Origin: Enterococcus faecium
GTDB taxonomy: Bacteria > Bacillota > Bacilli > Lactobacillales > Enterococcaceae
Direction: 5' to 3'
Assembly (NCBI RefSeq): GCF_029023785.1
Contig: NZ_CP118955.1
Coordinates: 1 to 64,000 of the forward strand
Length of the DNA stretch: 64,000 nucleotides
Shown here: one piece after another, positions 20,695 through 29,167 of the stretch
Layout of the letters: each line of letters opens with the position of its first letter
Numbering within the stretch: the stretch's first letter is position 1
Notes under the pieces: generated by a model
The model's database searches: none
What the model saw: only the letters and a program-made list of their open reading frames with translations
Told to the model about the DNA's origin: nothing
Translations under genes and position numbers: made by a program

Positions 20695-22412
20695 TCATAT
20701 AATTCATTCAATACTGGCAAATCATGGACTTCATATTTTTCTTTGAATGCTTGGATTTCTTCTTCAGAATATTTTCTTGGATCTAAATGCAGATCTTCTA
20801 CTGGCAATGGGCGCTTGTTATTGATCTTCACATCGATTACTACAGGACGATCTGATTTTGCAGCTGCATCAAAGGCAAATCGAAGTTGCGAGTATTCTGT
20901 GACTGTAAAGCTATTTGCCCCGAGCGCTTCTCCAACTTTACCGAAATCTGCATCTTCTAAAAATACACCAAATTTCTTTTGTTCCGTATCTTCTTGTTCT
21001 GCTTCGATGAAACCAAAAGAATCATTCGAAAAGACAACATTAATAATTGGAAGCTGATATTTGACTTGTGTAATGATATCTTGCATGACCATAGCAAACC
21101 CGCCATCACCACTTAAGGTAAATACTTGTTTTTCTGGGTAGCTTAGTTGTGCGGCAATTCCTCCTGGCACACCATTACCCATAGTTGCGAACCATCCAGA
21201 TGTCGTATGTTTTTGTTTACCGTTCATATTCAATAAACGAATAGAATGGATAGTCGTGTTACCGACATCTGTGACGAAAATCGCATCGTCTTCAGCAATA
21301 CGATTGATTTCTTTATAGACAGCCTCTGGACGAATCGGTTCTTCCTCTCGATCTTCAAAAGATTTCAACCAATTTACCCATTTTTCTTTATTTTCTTGAT
21401 TTGCTAGGTACCAGCTATCAGCAGGGCGAGCATCCCCTAACTCGACAAGTCTTTGCAAAGCTGTGTTTGCATCACCGAGGATCGACAAAGATGTTTCATG
21501 GCGTCGTCCAAATTTTGACGCATCGATATCGATTTGGATAAATTCAGCAGTTGGATTAAAAAATGCACGTCCAAATGGGAAGTCGCTACCGACAAATAAG
21601 ATCAGATCGGCTTCTGCCAATGCTTCATTTCCGGGTTTAGTAGCGACACGTCCAGCAAAACCAAGAAAGTTTTCATAATCATCAGGAATAATTCCTTTTG
21701 CTAGAACGGAAGCGACAACAGGAACTGAAAAATGTTCTGAGAATTCTTTGATTTGCGGAAATCCGTTTCGCGTTCCTTGACCAACATAAAGAACTGGTTT
21801 TTTTGCTTTTTCAAGATAAGGCAAAGCAGCTAGCAAATCTTTTTCTTCTGGTAATATCACACTTGTTTTGTGAGTGTGAGCGGTGGAGAAAGGTTGTTCG
21901 TCAATTTCTTCAAAACCAAGATCAACAGGGATAGTCACGATAGCCACGCCTTTATGCTCATAGGCGGCTTTAATGGCTTCATCTACTACATGCGGAAGAC
22001 TTTGTGGTGTCATGACTGTACGATTGTATACGCTAACATCTGCGAAAATAGGATTTTCATTTAGTTCCTGGAAAGAGTTATAGTTCATGGATGTAGAAGC
22101 AACTTGTCCTAAGAACGCTACTAGAGGCACATGGTCCATCTGTGCATCATACAAACCATTGATCAAATGTGTCGCACCAGGTCCTGCAGAGCCGAAGACA
22201 GCGCCGACTTTCCCCGTTAATTTTGCATCTGCAGCGGCTGCGAGTGCGCCGACTTCTTCATGACGAACTTGAATGTAGTTGATTTCGGTTTTTTCTTGAT
22301 ATAGCGCATCCATAATTGAATTGAAAGATCCTCCGGGAATGCCGTAAATATGGTCGATACCCCAGCTTTCAAGAACTTTTACCATTGCGATTCCTGCATT
22401 GATTTTTGACAT
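20682..22412 (-). CDS. spxB: Pyruvate oxidase (acetyl-phosphate and H2O2 forming)
   Basis: This TPP- and FAD-dependent enzyme converts pyruvate, phosphate and O2 to acetyl-phosphate, CO2 and H2O2. The 576-aa length is typical. The N-terminal PYR domain reads WGIDHIYGIPGGSFNSIMDAL and QVRHEEVGALAAA with the catalytic Glu, followed by a central FAD-binding domain and a C-terminal PP domain with GDGGFAMVMQDIITQVKYQLP and the TPP motif ending in NND-like VVFSNDSFG. The start follows AAAGGAGTGAAACACC. The last codons (KRL-stop) come from the end of a hairpin repeat. Confidence 0.93.
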   Translation of the reverse strand: MSKINAGIAMVKVLESWGIDHIYGIPGGSFNSIMDALYQEKTEINYIQVRHEEVGALAAAADAKLTGKVGAVFGSAGPGATHLINGLYDAQMDHVPLVAFLGQVASTSMNYNSFQELNENPIFADVSVYNRTVMTPQSLPHVVDEAIKAAYEHKGVAIVTIPVDLGFEEIDEQPFSTAHTHKTSVILPEEKDLLAALPYLEKAKKPVLYVGQGTRNGFPQIKEFSEHFSVPVVASVLAKGIIPDDYENFLGFAGRVATKPGNEALAEADLILFVGSDFPFGRAFFNPTAEFIQIDIDASKFGRRHETSLSILGDANTALQRLVELGDARPADSWYLANQENKEKWVNWLKSFEDREEEPIRPEAVYKEINRIAEDDAIFVTDVGNTTIHSIRLLNMNGKQKHTTSGWFATMGNGVPGGIAAQLSYPEKQVFTLSGDGGFAMVMQDIITQVKYQLPIINVVFSNDSFGFIEAEQEDTEQKKFGVFLEDADFGKVGEALGANSFTVTEYSQLRFAFDAAAKSDRPVVIDVKINNKRPLPVEDLHLDPRKYSEEEIQAFKEKYEVHDLPVLNELYEKRL

Positions 22413-22576
22413 GGTGTTTCACTCCTTTAGCAATGATGATACATAAATTTTTTGTATCTAGAGTATAGAACTTTTTATCGAAAATCCCAACTAATTCGTC
22501 TTTTCACAAAAATGTAGTCATGTTTTTGGGAATATGCTAGAGTAGTACATAGATAGATTCAAGAGAGGGGAATGGC

Positions 22577-23395
22577 ATGGTTGAATGGCTATTGAGACTT
22601 GAACCTTGGCAGCAAGCACTTGCTGGGACAGCTTTTACTTATTTTATGACAGCTCTTGGTGCCGGGTTGGTTTTTTTCTTTAAAGAAATCAAAAAAGAAG
22701 TGCTAAACTTGATGTTAGGATTTGCTTCTGGTGTCATGATTGCTGCAAGTTTTTGGTCTTTGTTAGATCCGGCTATTACAAAAGCAGAAGAAAATGGAGA
22801 TATTGCTTGGCTAGTTGTAAGTATTGGGTTTGGTTTAGGCGGTGTGTTTTTATATATGGCAGATAAAACACTGCCCCATATGCATTTTGGACCACAACAT
22901 GAAGCAGAAGGATTGCCTACCCATTTAAAACGGACGATCTTGCTTGTTTTTTCTATTACATTGCATAACATTCCTGAAGGTTTAGCCGTGGGGGTAGCAT
23001 TCGGTGCAGCAGCAACTGCGGATAATCCGACAGCCGCTATATTAGCCGCTGTTTCGGTGGCGCTAGGTATTGGTATCCAAAACTTCCCAGAAGGAGCAGC
23101 TGTATCAATCCCGTTGCGACAAGAAGGTCTGAGTCGTAAAAAGGCCTTTGTTTACGGACAAGCTTCTGGAATCGTTGAACCAATTGCTGGAGTGATTGGA
23201 GCGCTACTAGTAACGAAAGTGGAGCTGCTGCTTCCTTATGCACTTGCTTTTGCCGCAGGAGCAATGATTTATGTCGTGGTGGAAGAATTGATCCCTGAAG
23301 CACAGCAGACATTGTCCAGCAAACGTCATTTTGCAGTTTTTGGCGTCATGAGTGGATTTATCATTATGATGATTTTGGATGTGGCATTAGGATAA
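22577..23395 (+). CDS. ZIP family metal (zinc) transporter
   Basis: ZIP transporters move divalent metals such as zinc into the cytoplasm. The 272-aa protein has about eight membrane segments. The metal-binding motifs are visible: TLHNIPEGLAVGVAFG in the fourth core helix and IGIQNFPEGAAVSIPL in the fifth. A His-containing loop (HMHFGPQHEAEG) lies between helices 3 and 4. The start follows AGAGGGGAATGGC. Substrate is inferred from the ZupT-like motifs. Confidence 0.9.
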   Translation: MVEWLLRLEPWQQALAGTAFTYFMTALGAGLVFFFKEIKKEVLNLMLGFASGVMIAASFWSLLDPAITKAEENGDIAWLVVSIGFGLGGVFLYMADKTLPHMHFGPQHEAEGLPTHLKRTILLVFSITLHNIPEGLAVGVAFGAAATADNPTAAILAAVSVALGIGIQNFPEGAAVSIPLRQEGLSRKKAFVYGQASGIVEPIAGVIGALLVTKVELLLPYALAFAAGAMIYVVVEELIPEAQQTLSSKRHFAVFGVMSGFIIMMILDVALG

Positions 23396-23421
23396 ATAAA
23401 AAAAATATATATGATATATCA

Positions 23422-23459
23422 AATAGGGCCGCGAACTTATATCGCGACCCTATTTTTTT
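23422..23459. terminator. Terminator after the ZIP gene
   Basis: AATAGGGCCGCGA pairs with TCGCGACCCTATT around a 7-nt loop, with a T tract on the plus strand and an A-rich left side. It separates convergent genes. Confidence 0.8.
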
Positions 23460-23497
23460 AGTAAGTTATATCATAATGAAGTGAATGGTATCATACA

Positions 23498-23695
23498 TTA
23501 ATAATAGTTTTTTCTATGTGTATTTCCTTTGATCCAGCGAACAAGCCAGATGATAAGTGCGATTGGGATTAGAACTTTGACCGCAAACCATAAAAGCCCG
23601 CTTAGGACACTGACAAAAAGACTGATGACGAAGCTAGCTGCAATTAGCACTAAAAGAACCATGAAGATATTTAAGAACATATTTTTTTGACGCAT
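23498..23695 (-). CDS. Small hydrophobic membrane protein (65 aa), unknown role
   Basis: Read on the minus strand this is a 65-aa protein with two membrane segments (about residues 7-33 and 37-52) and a basic tail ending RWIKGNTHRKNYY. A strong site, AGGAGGG, precedes the ATG at the right spacing, which supports translation. I do not recognise a named family. It is convergent with the ZIP gene and divergent from the TMEM175-like gene. Confidence 0.7.
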   Translation of the reverse strand: MRQKNMFLNIFMVLLVLIAASFVISLFVSVLSGLLWFAVKVLIPIALIIWLVRWIKGNTHRKNYY

Positions 23696-23863
23696 ACAAA
23701 ACCCTCCTCTTGTTCATTCTTTACTATAGAAAAAGTATAACAGGGATTGTTTAAAAACACCTCCAACTGAAGACTGATTTTTACTTCATCTACTTAAATG
23801 ATCAAACAATTGCTTTTTCTCTGGTTTATCATCTAAAATAGAGCGGAAAAGGAGGAGAATATC

Positions 23864-24442
23864 ATGCCTAAAAATCGTCTTGAAGCATTTACAGATGCTG
23901 TAATCGCGATTATCATGACTATTTTAGTTTTAGAACTTCATGAACCTAACGGAGACACGTGGGAGGCGCTCGCTGCATTAGGTTACCGATTTTTTATCTA
24001 TATTGTCAGTTTTATCATTTTAGCGATTTATTGGAACAATCATCATCATTTATTTCAAGTTGTACATAAGATAAATGGACGGGTCTTATGGGCGAACAGT
24101 TTCTTTGTTTTTGCGCTTTCGCTTTTTCCGTTTGCAACTTCATGGATCAGTGAGTACATCAATAGCCTGGCTCCAGAAATGACTTATGGTTTTGTTACCT
24201 TGACCGCTAATATTGCGTATTATATCTTGGCAAAAGAACTTGTCAAAGCAAATAAAGGCCACGAGAAAGCATTGAAGGCGATGTTGAATAATTACAAGAA
24301 ATCGTATCTATCGATTGGTTTGAATGTGTTAGGAATTGTCTTAGGGTATTTAGTAGCGCCAGTAGCCGTGCTGATCGCAAACATCGTGATTCTAGCTGCT
24401 TGGATCATCCCAAGTCGTACCATCGAATCACAATATCGGTAA
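23864..24442 (+). CDS. TMEM175 family (DUF1211) membrane protein
   Basis: Members of this family form potassium-permeable channels. The 192-aa protein starts MPKNRLEAFTDAVIAIIMTILVLEL, which carries the family's RxxxFxDAVxAI selectivity-filter motif in the first helix; about six helices follow, the single-repeat bacterial form. The start follows AAAGGAGGAGAATATC. The ion specificity is inferred from the family. Confidence 0.88.
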   Translation: MPKNRLEAFTDAVIAIIMTILVLELHEPNGDTWEALAALGYRFFIYIVSFIILAIYWNNHHHLFQVVHKINGRVLWANSFFVFALSLFPFATSWISEYINSLAPEMTYGFVTLTANIAYYILAKELVKANKGHEKALKAMLNNYKKSYLSIGLNVLGIVLGYLVAPVAVLIANIVILAAWIIPSRTIESQYR

Positions 24443-24536
24443 AATGATCCGTGTTTAAAATTTAAGAGAAAAATATAGAAAAAATAAATAAACGATCAAA
24501 TATCCGAGTGATACTAGTATTCAAAGAGGGATGCAG

Positions 24537-24674
24537 ATGGATCAAAAAAGAATTCATGTAGGACTGATTACTAGTTTTGTCACGATGCTTATTTATTTGG
24601 ATCAAGGTCATTTGACTTGGACAGTAGTTGGTGTCGTAGGATTTTTGACATTATTCACAGCAATAAAAAAATAA
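24537..24674 (+). CDS. Small membrane protein (45 aa), unknown role
   Basis: A short frame encodes MDQKRIHVGLITSFVTMLIY followed by LDQGHLTWTVVGVVGFLTLF and AIKK-stop. It contains two hydrophobic stretches and a charged start. AGAGGGA lies about 5 nt before the ATG. Nothing in it identifies a family. It is followed by a hairpin with a T tract at 24712-24756, as expected for a real gene end. Confidence 0.6.
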   Translation: MDQKRIHVGLITSFVTMLIYLDQGHLTWTVVGVVGFLTLFTAIKK

Positions 24675-24711
24675 ACATCTTTATGTAATCTGATGTTCTA
24701 TCTATTTAAGA

Positions 24712-24756
24712 AAAGCATGTTTACAGCAGTATGATTCTGTTGTAAACGTGTTTTTA
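24712..24756 (+). terminator. Terminator after the 45-aa gene
   Basis: GCATGTTTACAGCAG pairs imperfectly with CTGTTGTAAACGTGT and is followed by TTTTTATTT. Confidence 0.65.
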
Positions 24757-24758
24757 TT

Positions 24759-24825
24759 TGTGGAAAATTTAATTTTTAGAAAAGTGTATCGAAAAATAGA
24801 TAGTTAGTTTTTCCACAGTGGATAA
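24759..24825. other. Cluster of DnaA-box-like sequences
   Basis: TGTGGAAAA (24759-24767) and TTTTCCACA (24809-24817) are inverted copies of the same box seen twice in oriC; AGTGGATAA (24817-24825) is one base from a consensus TTATCCACA on the minus strand. Three 8/9 matches fall in 67 bp inside a gene-free gap. Confidence 0.4.
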
Positions 24826-25424
24826 CTTCGTAAGAGATAAAAATAAAAAACTAGTCAAAGAAGGGCGTATAGATTTCTTTTGATAGGAGATATACAACAG
24901 AAATGAATAAATATTAACGTGTTTTCAAACAGTATAAAACGGTGTGGTTTTTGGAATAAAAAAATAACATATCTCATTTTACACTTTTGTTATTTTATAC
25001 TTAAAAAATAACGACACAGAAAATACCGTGTCTCAGATTTCTCTACTACTTCTAAAAACTACTGTTTTTTTCCTTTGAAATGCCTTCAAAAAGTAGGATC
25101 AGGCAGAATATACTGGCAGAATCAAGGAGAAGGGAGCCTAAATAAGGAGAAAAACCATAGAAAATATAAAGTAATTACTTATAAAACAAGCTTTTTATAG
25201 AAAAATAATATACCTGAGTAGGGTATAAATTAAGACGGAATTCCTTTCTAGATTGAGATATTGACTAGGAAGAATGTTAAGATTTTAAGCCTTTAAGCTA
25301 AAAAAAAACCCTTTTTGTTAAATAAGGGGAATATAGCCTGTCAGTTTCAAACTGCAAGTCGTCCTGCTGCAATAATATAGTAGATTAGAGATGAAAAAAG
25401 ATTTTTTTAAACCAATGACTGAAT

Positions 25425-25476
25425 AAAAAGACCGTCATAGATACACATTGGAATGTGTCTATTACGGTCTTTTTTT
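25425..25476. terminator. Terminator downstream of the VanZ-like gene
   Basis: AAAAAGACCGTCATAGATACACATT pairs with ATGTGTCTATTACGGTCTTTTT (each arm about 20 nt) and carries A and T tracts, so it can work on both strands. Confidence 0.85.
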
Positions 25477-25486
25477 ACGAACGATT

Positions 25487-25990
25487 TTATTGAAGACGGA
25501 CAGTTCGGGTCAAAAATAAAAAAGCTACGATCAGAAATAAGAATAAAATGTATCCCAAAATAATGGCTAGACGGTCTAACTTATTTGTCGATAGATGTTT
25601 GTTTAGAAGTTGATAGGCCCATAAACCTATCAGTCCTCCTGTTGTATTAGTTATCAAATCAGTGATGTCCGCTACGCCAATACCGAATAGGAATTGAATC
25701 AATTCTGCCAAGAAGCTTACAAGGAAAATAATCCCTAATTTTTTAGAAAAAGAAAGTCTCTTGAAATTGACATTCAAAAGCACCCCAAAAGGAAAAAAGA
25801 CAATCAAGTTATAAGTGGTCTCACGTAATACCGTCGTATTTTCAAAAGAAAAAGTAGAAAAAGGGACGAGATTGACATTGCTGTAAGAATAAGTGAGAAA
25901 TTGTGGAAGATTAAATGATAGCTTGAATAAAATCAACCATAATAGAAAGAATAAATAAATCCCTAATAAAAATTTTGATACATACCGCAT
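25487..25990 (-). CDS. VanZ-like family membrane protein
   Basis: This is a 167-aa protein with about five membrane segments. The pattern LKLSFNLPQFLTYSYSNVNLVPFSTF, NLIVFFPFGVLLNV and FLAELIQFLFGIGVADITDL...NTTGGLIG is characteristic of VanZ-like proteins. In glycopeptide clusters VanZ raises teicoplanin tolerance, but chromosomal family members are common and no such role is claimed. ATG 25990 is used because GGAGGAG lies just upstream; the ATG at 26005 overlaps that site. Confidence 0.85.
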   Translation of the reverse strand: MRYVSKFLLGIYLFFLLWLILFKLSFNLPQFLTYSYSNVNLVPFSTFSFENTTVLRETTYNLIVFFPFGVLLNVNFKRLSFSKKLGIIFLVSFLAELIQFLFGIGVADITDLITNTTGGLIGLWAYQLLNKHLSTNKLDRLAIILGYILFLFLIVAFLFLTRTVRLQ

Positions 25991-26348
25991 AGACATCTCC
26001 TCCATTTAAAAAGTATACCATCGAAAACCGCTGAAAAATCATAAAAAAGTATGAAGTTTAAGGACCAACGTAGTTATCGTACGAAAATTAGAAGCTTTTT
26101 TTTGTTGGGAATCCGGTTTCTTTAACAAAGCTAAGATAGCGAGTTGCTTGGAAAAGTTGCTATCTTTTTTCTGTCAAAACGACTCGGAATGTTCGTTTTT
26201 TGTTCTAATTTCTCCAAGTTGTTTACTTTTTGATACTAAGTTTATGAAAAATCAAGAAATAGTTGTTATACTAGGTAATGCTGACAAACGGGATTGGCAT
26301 TTCATCTTGGTTCAGCTTTTTTTCCAATTACTAGGAAGGAGGGATAGA

Positions 26349-27374
26349 TTGTTCAAGACTTATTTTCGTTTCAATAAAATACAAGATAATCCTTTTCGTA
26401 TCATGAATCTGATGCTACTTATCTTTATTGTATTATGGTTAGGTTACATAAATCATGATTTTTTGATTTCAAGTTTTTCATCATTAGGGATCTTTACTTT
26501 TTTCTATTATCAAAACATACCGATGAAATATTTGCTGAAACGTATGTTTCTGATCGGTTGCGGACTGTTGGTTGCTTTCGTTTTGGGGATCTTATCGACT
26601 TATGTTTTATGGCTTGAACCATTTGCCGTAGCTTTGGTTGCTTTTTCCAGCAGATTCGTGTTGCGATTATTCCATATTTCTAAACCAGGTGGCTTGTTTT
26701 TTGCGATGCTTTCTGCCATGGGAACGAGCATGCAGCTGCCAATCGCTCAATTACCGATCGTCTCACTTTATTTTTTTATGGGTGTCGTTTTTGCCCTGAT
26801 TGCGGCAGTGATTACAAAATTACTGGATTCACGGCCTGAGCAGACAATTGAAAAAGCAACTTTAAAAGAAAGATTTCACGAAGAGCCTTTAGTGATCATT
26901 GATTCTGTTTTCTACAGCGCTGCCTTATTTCTTTCCGTTTATGTCAGTCACGGCTTGAATCTGCATAATCCTTATTGGTTGACCTTGTCATGTGCATCGA
27001 TTTTGCTAGCAGAAAACTTGGATGCGATGAAGCATCGACAAGTCCAATATCTGATTGGATCGATGGGTGGGTTATGTGTGTCGGCATTCTTGTCATTTGT
27101 GCCGTTTACGCAGTTGCAGACCATTTTTCTGATCACTTTTCTATATGGAATCGCACAATTTCTAGTTGCTAGAAATTATGCAGTTGCTAATATTTTTCTT
27201 AATCCGATGGCGTTGATGCTATCTACACTTATTCGTGGAGCATACTTGATTTCTTTGATCGAATATCGTTTTTTAGGGATCGTCATAGGAAGTTTCATCG
27301 GTTTAGGTGTTGCGTGGGTAATGACGGTTGGTTTGCAACATTATTTAACGGTTGTTCGTCAAAAATTAGAATAG
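26349..27374 (+). CDS. FUSC-like / aromatic-acid-exporter-like membrane protein
   Basis: A 341-aa protein with two clusters of hydrophobic helices separated by a short soluble stretch, resembling FUSC-type proteins. The second half, NPYWLTLSCASILLAENLDAMKHRQVQYLIGS, matches the FUSC core in which PYWLTLT-like motifs precede a short cytosolic loop. The start is placed at TTG 26349, 5 nt after AGGAAGGAGGG; an upstream frame from 26148 has no site and adds unrelated sequence. Substrate unknown. Confidence 0.75.
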   Translation: MFKTYFRFNKIQDNPFRIMNLMLLIFIVLWLGYINHDFLISSFSSLGIFTFFYYQNIPMKYLLKRMFLIGCGLLVAFVLGILSTYVLWLEPFAVALVAFSSRFVLRLFHISKPGGLFFAMLSAMGTSMQLPIAQLPIVSLYFFMGVVFALIAAVITKLLDSRPEQTIEKATLKERFHEEPLVIIDSVFYSAALFLSVYVSHGLNLHNPYWLTLSCASILLAENLDAMKHRQVQYLIGSMGGLCVSAFLSFVPFTQLQTIFLITFLYGIAQFLVARNYAVANIFLNPMALMLSTLIRGAYLISLIEYRFLGIVIGSFIGLGVAWVMTVGLQHYLTVVRQKLE

Positions 27375-27396
27375 AAGGACAAATATATGTGCCAAA

Positions 27397-27429
27397 AGAG
27401 GTTATGACAAGATTTTTGTCACAACCTCT
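27397..27429. terminator. Palindromic hairpin made of the repeat end motif
   Basis: AGAGGTTATGACAA pairs with TTGTCACAACCTCT. The right arm is exactly the terminal motif of the repeat modules, and a partial module follows directly, the same order as the capping hairpins of the arrays. Confidence 0.6.
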
Positions 27430-27432
27430 AAT

Positions 27433-27500
27433 TCAAGGTGTTCAAAAGCCAGATTCTCAGCATTAAGTCAAATTCACACAAAAATGTGGAAAGGAACTTT
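27433..27500 (+). repeat. Truncated hairpin module (C/D-like)
   Basis: It begins TTCAAGGTGTTCAAAAGCC and keeps ATTAAGTCAAATTCACACAAAAATGTGGAAAGG-type apex (loop GTGGAAAGG), then loses similarity. No ACAACCTCT end is found, so it looks like the left half of a module. Confidence 0.55.
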
Positions 27501-27729
27501 CAAAAAAATTTTATATTTATTCTATCAAAAAATTTTGTTTATGATGGTAACTGAATAAACTTTCCTGAGATGGTCAATGCTTTCCTTGAAAGTCTTACAG
27601 ATATTCTTTCTTCATAGAAAGTTTAAGTTTTATAGTTAGTGTACAATAAAAGTATGTTTATACCATATGGTGTCCGGATAATCAGTCATTTAAACAATGA
27701 GGTTCAAAGATATGAAAAGGGGAAATTTG

Positions 27730-28575
27730 ATGAAGAAAATAAGCAATGAAATCCAAATTCTGGCAGAAACTTTAACTCTTCCCAAAGTCGTTATAGAGCA
27801 AATGATTGTACAAGCAAAAAACATCCTTGATGAGGTGTTTGAGCAATATAGTCATGAACTAATGGATCCTAATAAAGCAAAGGCGACTGCAAAGAAAATA
27901 GACAAAGTCTATGAAGAGGAACCTTTTGCAGCATTAGCTATTTATCTATATGCAGCTTCTCAAAGTTGGAAAAAAATTTATCAACCATTGAAGATTCCAA
28001 GAACTATCTATTTGGCAACAATGAATGCTTTTACTAGATTTATTCATGAACATTTCCAAGTAACAGGAAGCTATCGCTTTGACCGTGGTTTTTGGATTTG
28101 GCATTACACTAGTGGCTTGATCTTTCGGATTGGTGAATTGGAGTACGAAATGACATATTTTCCGAAAGGGTACACGGATCTAAGATTAGAAGGAAAGCAG
28201 TGCCTTTCTCTTCATATTCCTTCCGATGCAGATTTATCTCAGAATAAGATAAGAGATAGTTACGAAAGTGCCATTCGTTTTTTTGAACTTTATTTTCCTG
28301 ATTACCATTACCAAGTGATGTACACAGATACTTGGTTACTATCACCCAATCTTACTAAATGGTTGAAAAAAGAGTCAAAAATCTGTCTTTTTGCAGCCGA
28401 TTATCGATTATTATCAGTTGATGAACAGGACGATAGTGGAGTCCCTTGGATCTTTGGACGAGTAGATGCCCAAATACATGATTATCCAGAAAGTACGAGT
28501 TTACAGCGACAAGCAAAAGAGCAATTGCTTGCAGGCGAGCACATTGGCTCTGGCTTAGGTATTCTTACTTCATAA
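27730..28575 (+). CDS. Acyltransferase-domain protein (GNAT-like, two-domain)
   Basis: A 281-aa soluble protein. The C-terminal half contains SLHIPSDADLSQNKIRDSYESA followed by RFFELYFPDYHYQVMYTDTWLLSP, which fits the family of two-domain GNAT-like N-acyltransferases found in Gram-positives. An N-terminal helical domain precedes. Substrate is unknown. ATG 27730 is preferred, with AAAGGGGA upstream; an ATG at 27697 lacks a site. It stands alone between two repeat-bearing spacers. Confidence 0.6.
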   Translation: MKKISNEIQILAETLTLPKVVIEQMIVQAKNILDEVFEQYSHELMDPNKAKATAKKIDKVYEEEPFAALAIYLYAASQSWKKIYQPLKIPRTIYLATMNAFTRFIHEHFQVTGSYRFDRGFWIWHYTSGLIFRIGELEYEMTYFPKGYTDLRLEGKQCLSLHIPSDADLSQNKIRDSYESAIRFFELYFPDYHYQVMYTDTWLLSPNLTKWLKKESKICLFAADYRLLSVDEQDDSGVPWIFGRVDAQIHDYPESTSLQRQAKEQLLAGEHIGSGLGILTS

Positions 28576-28600
28576 GTTTAGTACTTCGAAATAGTTTAAA

Positions 28601-28643
28601 AGAGCGTGAGACAAAAGTAAAGAACACTTTTGTCTCACGCTCT
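28601..28643. terminator. Terminator/capping hairpin after the acyltransferase-like gene
   Basis: AGAGCGTGAGACAAAAGT pairs perfectly with ACTTTTGTCTCACGCTCT. A diverged D module follows within 10 bp, again the hairpin-then-module order. Confidence 0.75.
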
Positions 28644-28651
28644 AAACACGT

Positions 28652-28776
28652 ATAAACGGCGGAAGCAGAAGCAACTCCTTCGGAAATAAGCTGAAATTCA
28701 CAAAAATTTGAAAAGCAATTTTCGTGAATTTCTTCTTATTTCTTGGAGTTAAACGCTTCTGTCCCAGCCTCTTTTT
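28652..28776 (+). repeat. Hairpin module D-like, diverged
   Basis: It begins TAAACGGCGGAAGCAGAAGC and ends CTGTCCCAGCCTCTTT, a variant of the usual ACAACCTCT end. The inside matches module D: GGAAATAAG.TGAAATTCAC and TTCTTATTTCTTGGAG, with loop TTGAAAAGC. Confidence 0.65.
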
Positions 28777-29050
28777 TAGTGTTCTATCGAACACACAGTA
28801 CGTTCAATAGGTAAACTAGCTATAACAATAGATATTAAAGTTAACGGACAAGAGGGCCTTTTTTAGGTAGCTAAAACGTAATAATGAAAATTTATTTCCA
28901 GAGATAGGAGTCAATCAGCTAGTCTGATCGACTGTTTTAACAAGTTGACTTTCATTTTAACTTTTGATACCATTTAAAACACAAATCGTAATTGTTTCGA
29001 TTTGTGTTTTTTAGCATGACTACAATCAAAGAAGAAAGTGGGTCGTCCAT
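28777..29050. other. 274-bp spacer upstream of the 38-aa gene
   Basis: It is AT-rich. The only structure I see is the hairpin AACACAAATCG / CGATTTGTGTT at 28975-29012, which ends in TTTTTT and may be a terminator or attenuator just ahead of the small gene at 29051. Confidence 0.5.
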
Positions 29051-29167
29051 ATGGAAAAAACAGATATCTCAAGTGCATACCGCCGCTTGAAAAGCCCAAA
29101 TATCAAAACACGAAAACGTGCGCTGAAGATCATCAAAGATGTGAAACGGAATAGTGGGAAAAGGTAA
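29051..29167 (+). CDS. Small basic protein (38 aa), putative metal homeostasis family
   Basis: The frame encodes MEKTDISSAYRRLKSPNIKT then RKRALKIIKDVKRNSGKR. It matches my memory of a short, strongly basic protein conserved in Lactobacillales and annotated as putative metal homeostasis protein; that function is not visible in the sequence. GAAAGTGGG upstream is a modest ribosome-binding site. A clean terminator follows 20 bp after the stop. Confidence 0.65.
   Translation: MEKTDISSAYRRLKSPNIKTRKRALKIIKDVKRNSGKR

Larger units (their letters stand above)
24675..25486. other. 812-bp AT-rich gap without a recognisable gene
   Basis: The first 150 bp hold a terminator-like hairpin and three DnaA-box-like motifs. 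The middle (about 24840-25400) is very AT-rich with no frame that has both a start and a ribosome-binding site. The last 60 bp hold the terminator of the minus-strand VanZ-like gene. Confidence 0.7.
27375..27729. other. 355-bp spacer with a partial repeat element
   Basis: It holds a palindromic hairpin and the first part of a hairpin module (both listed separately), then AT-rich sequence with a TACAAT box at 27642-27647 that could serve the next gene. No reading frame is supported. Confidence 0.7.

Noticed and set aside
25487-25990. Glycopeptide-resistance gene vanZ
   Set aside because: The protein is only VanZ-like; no van ligase, dehydrogenase, dipeptidase or regulator genes are nearby.
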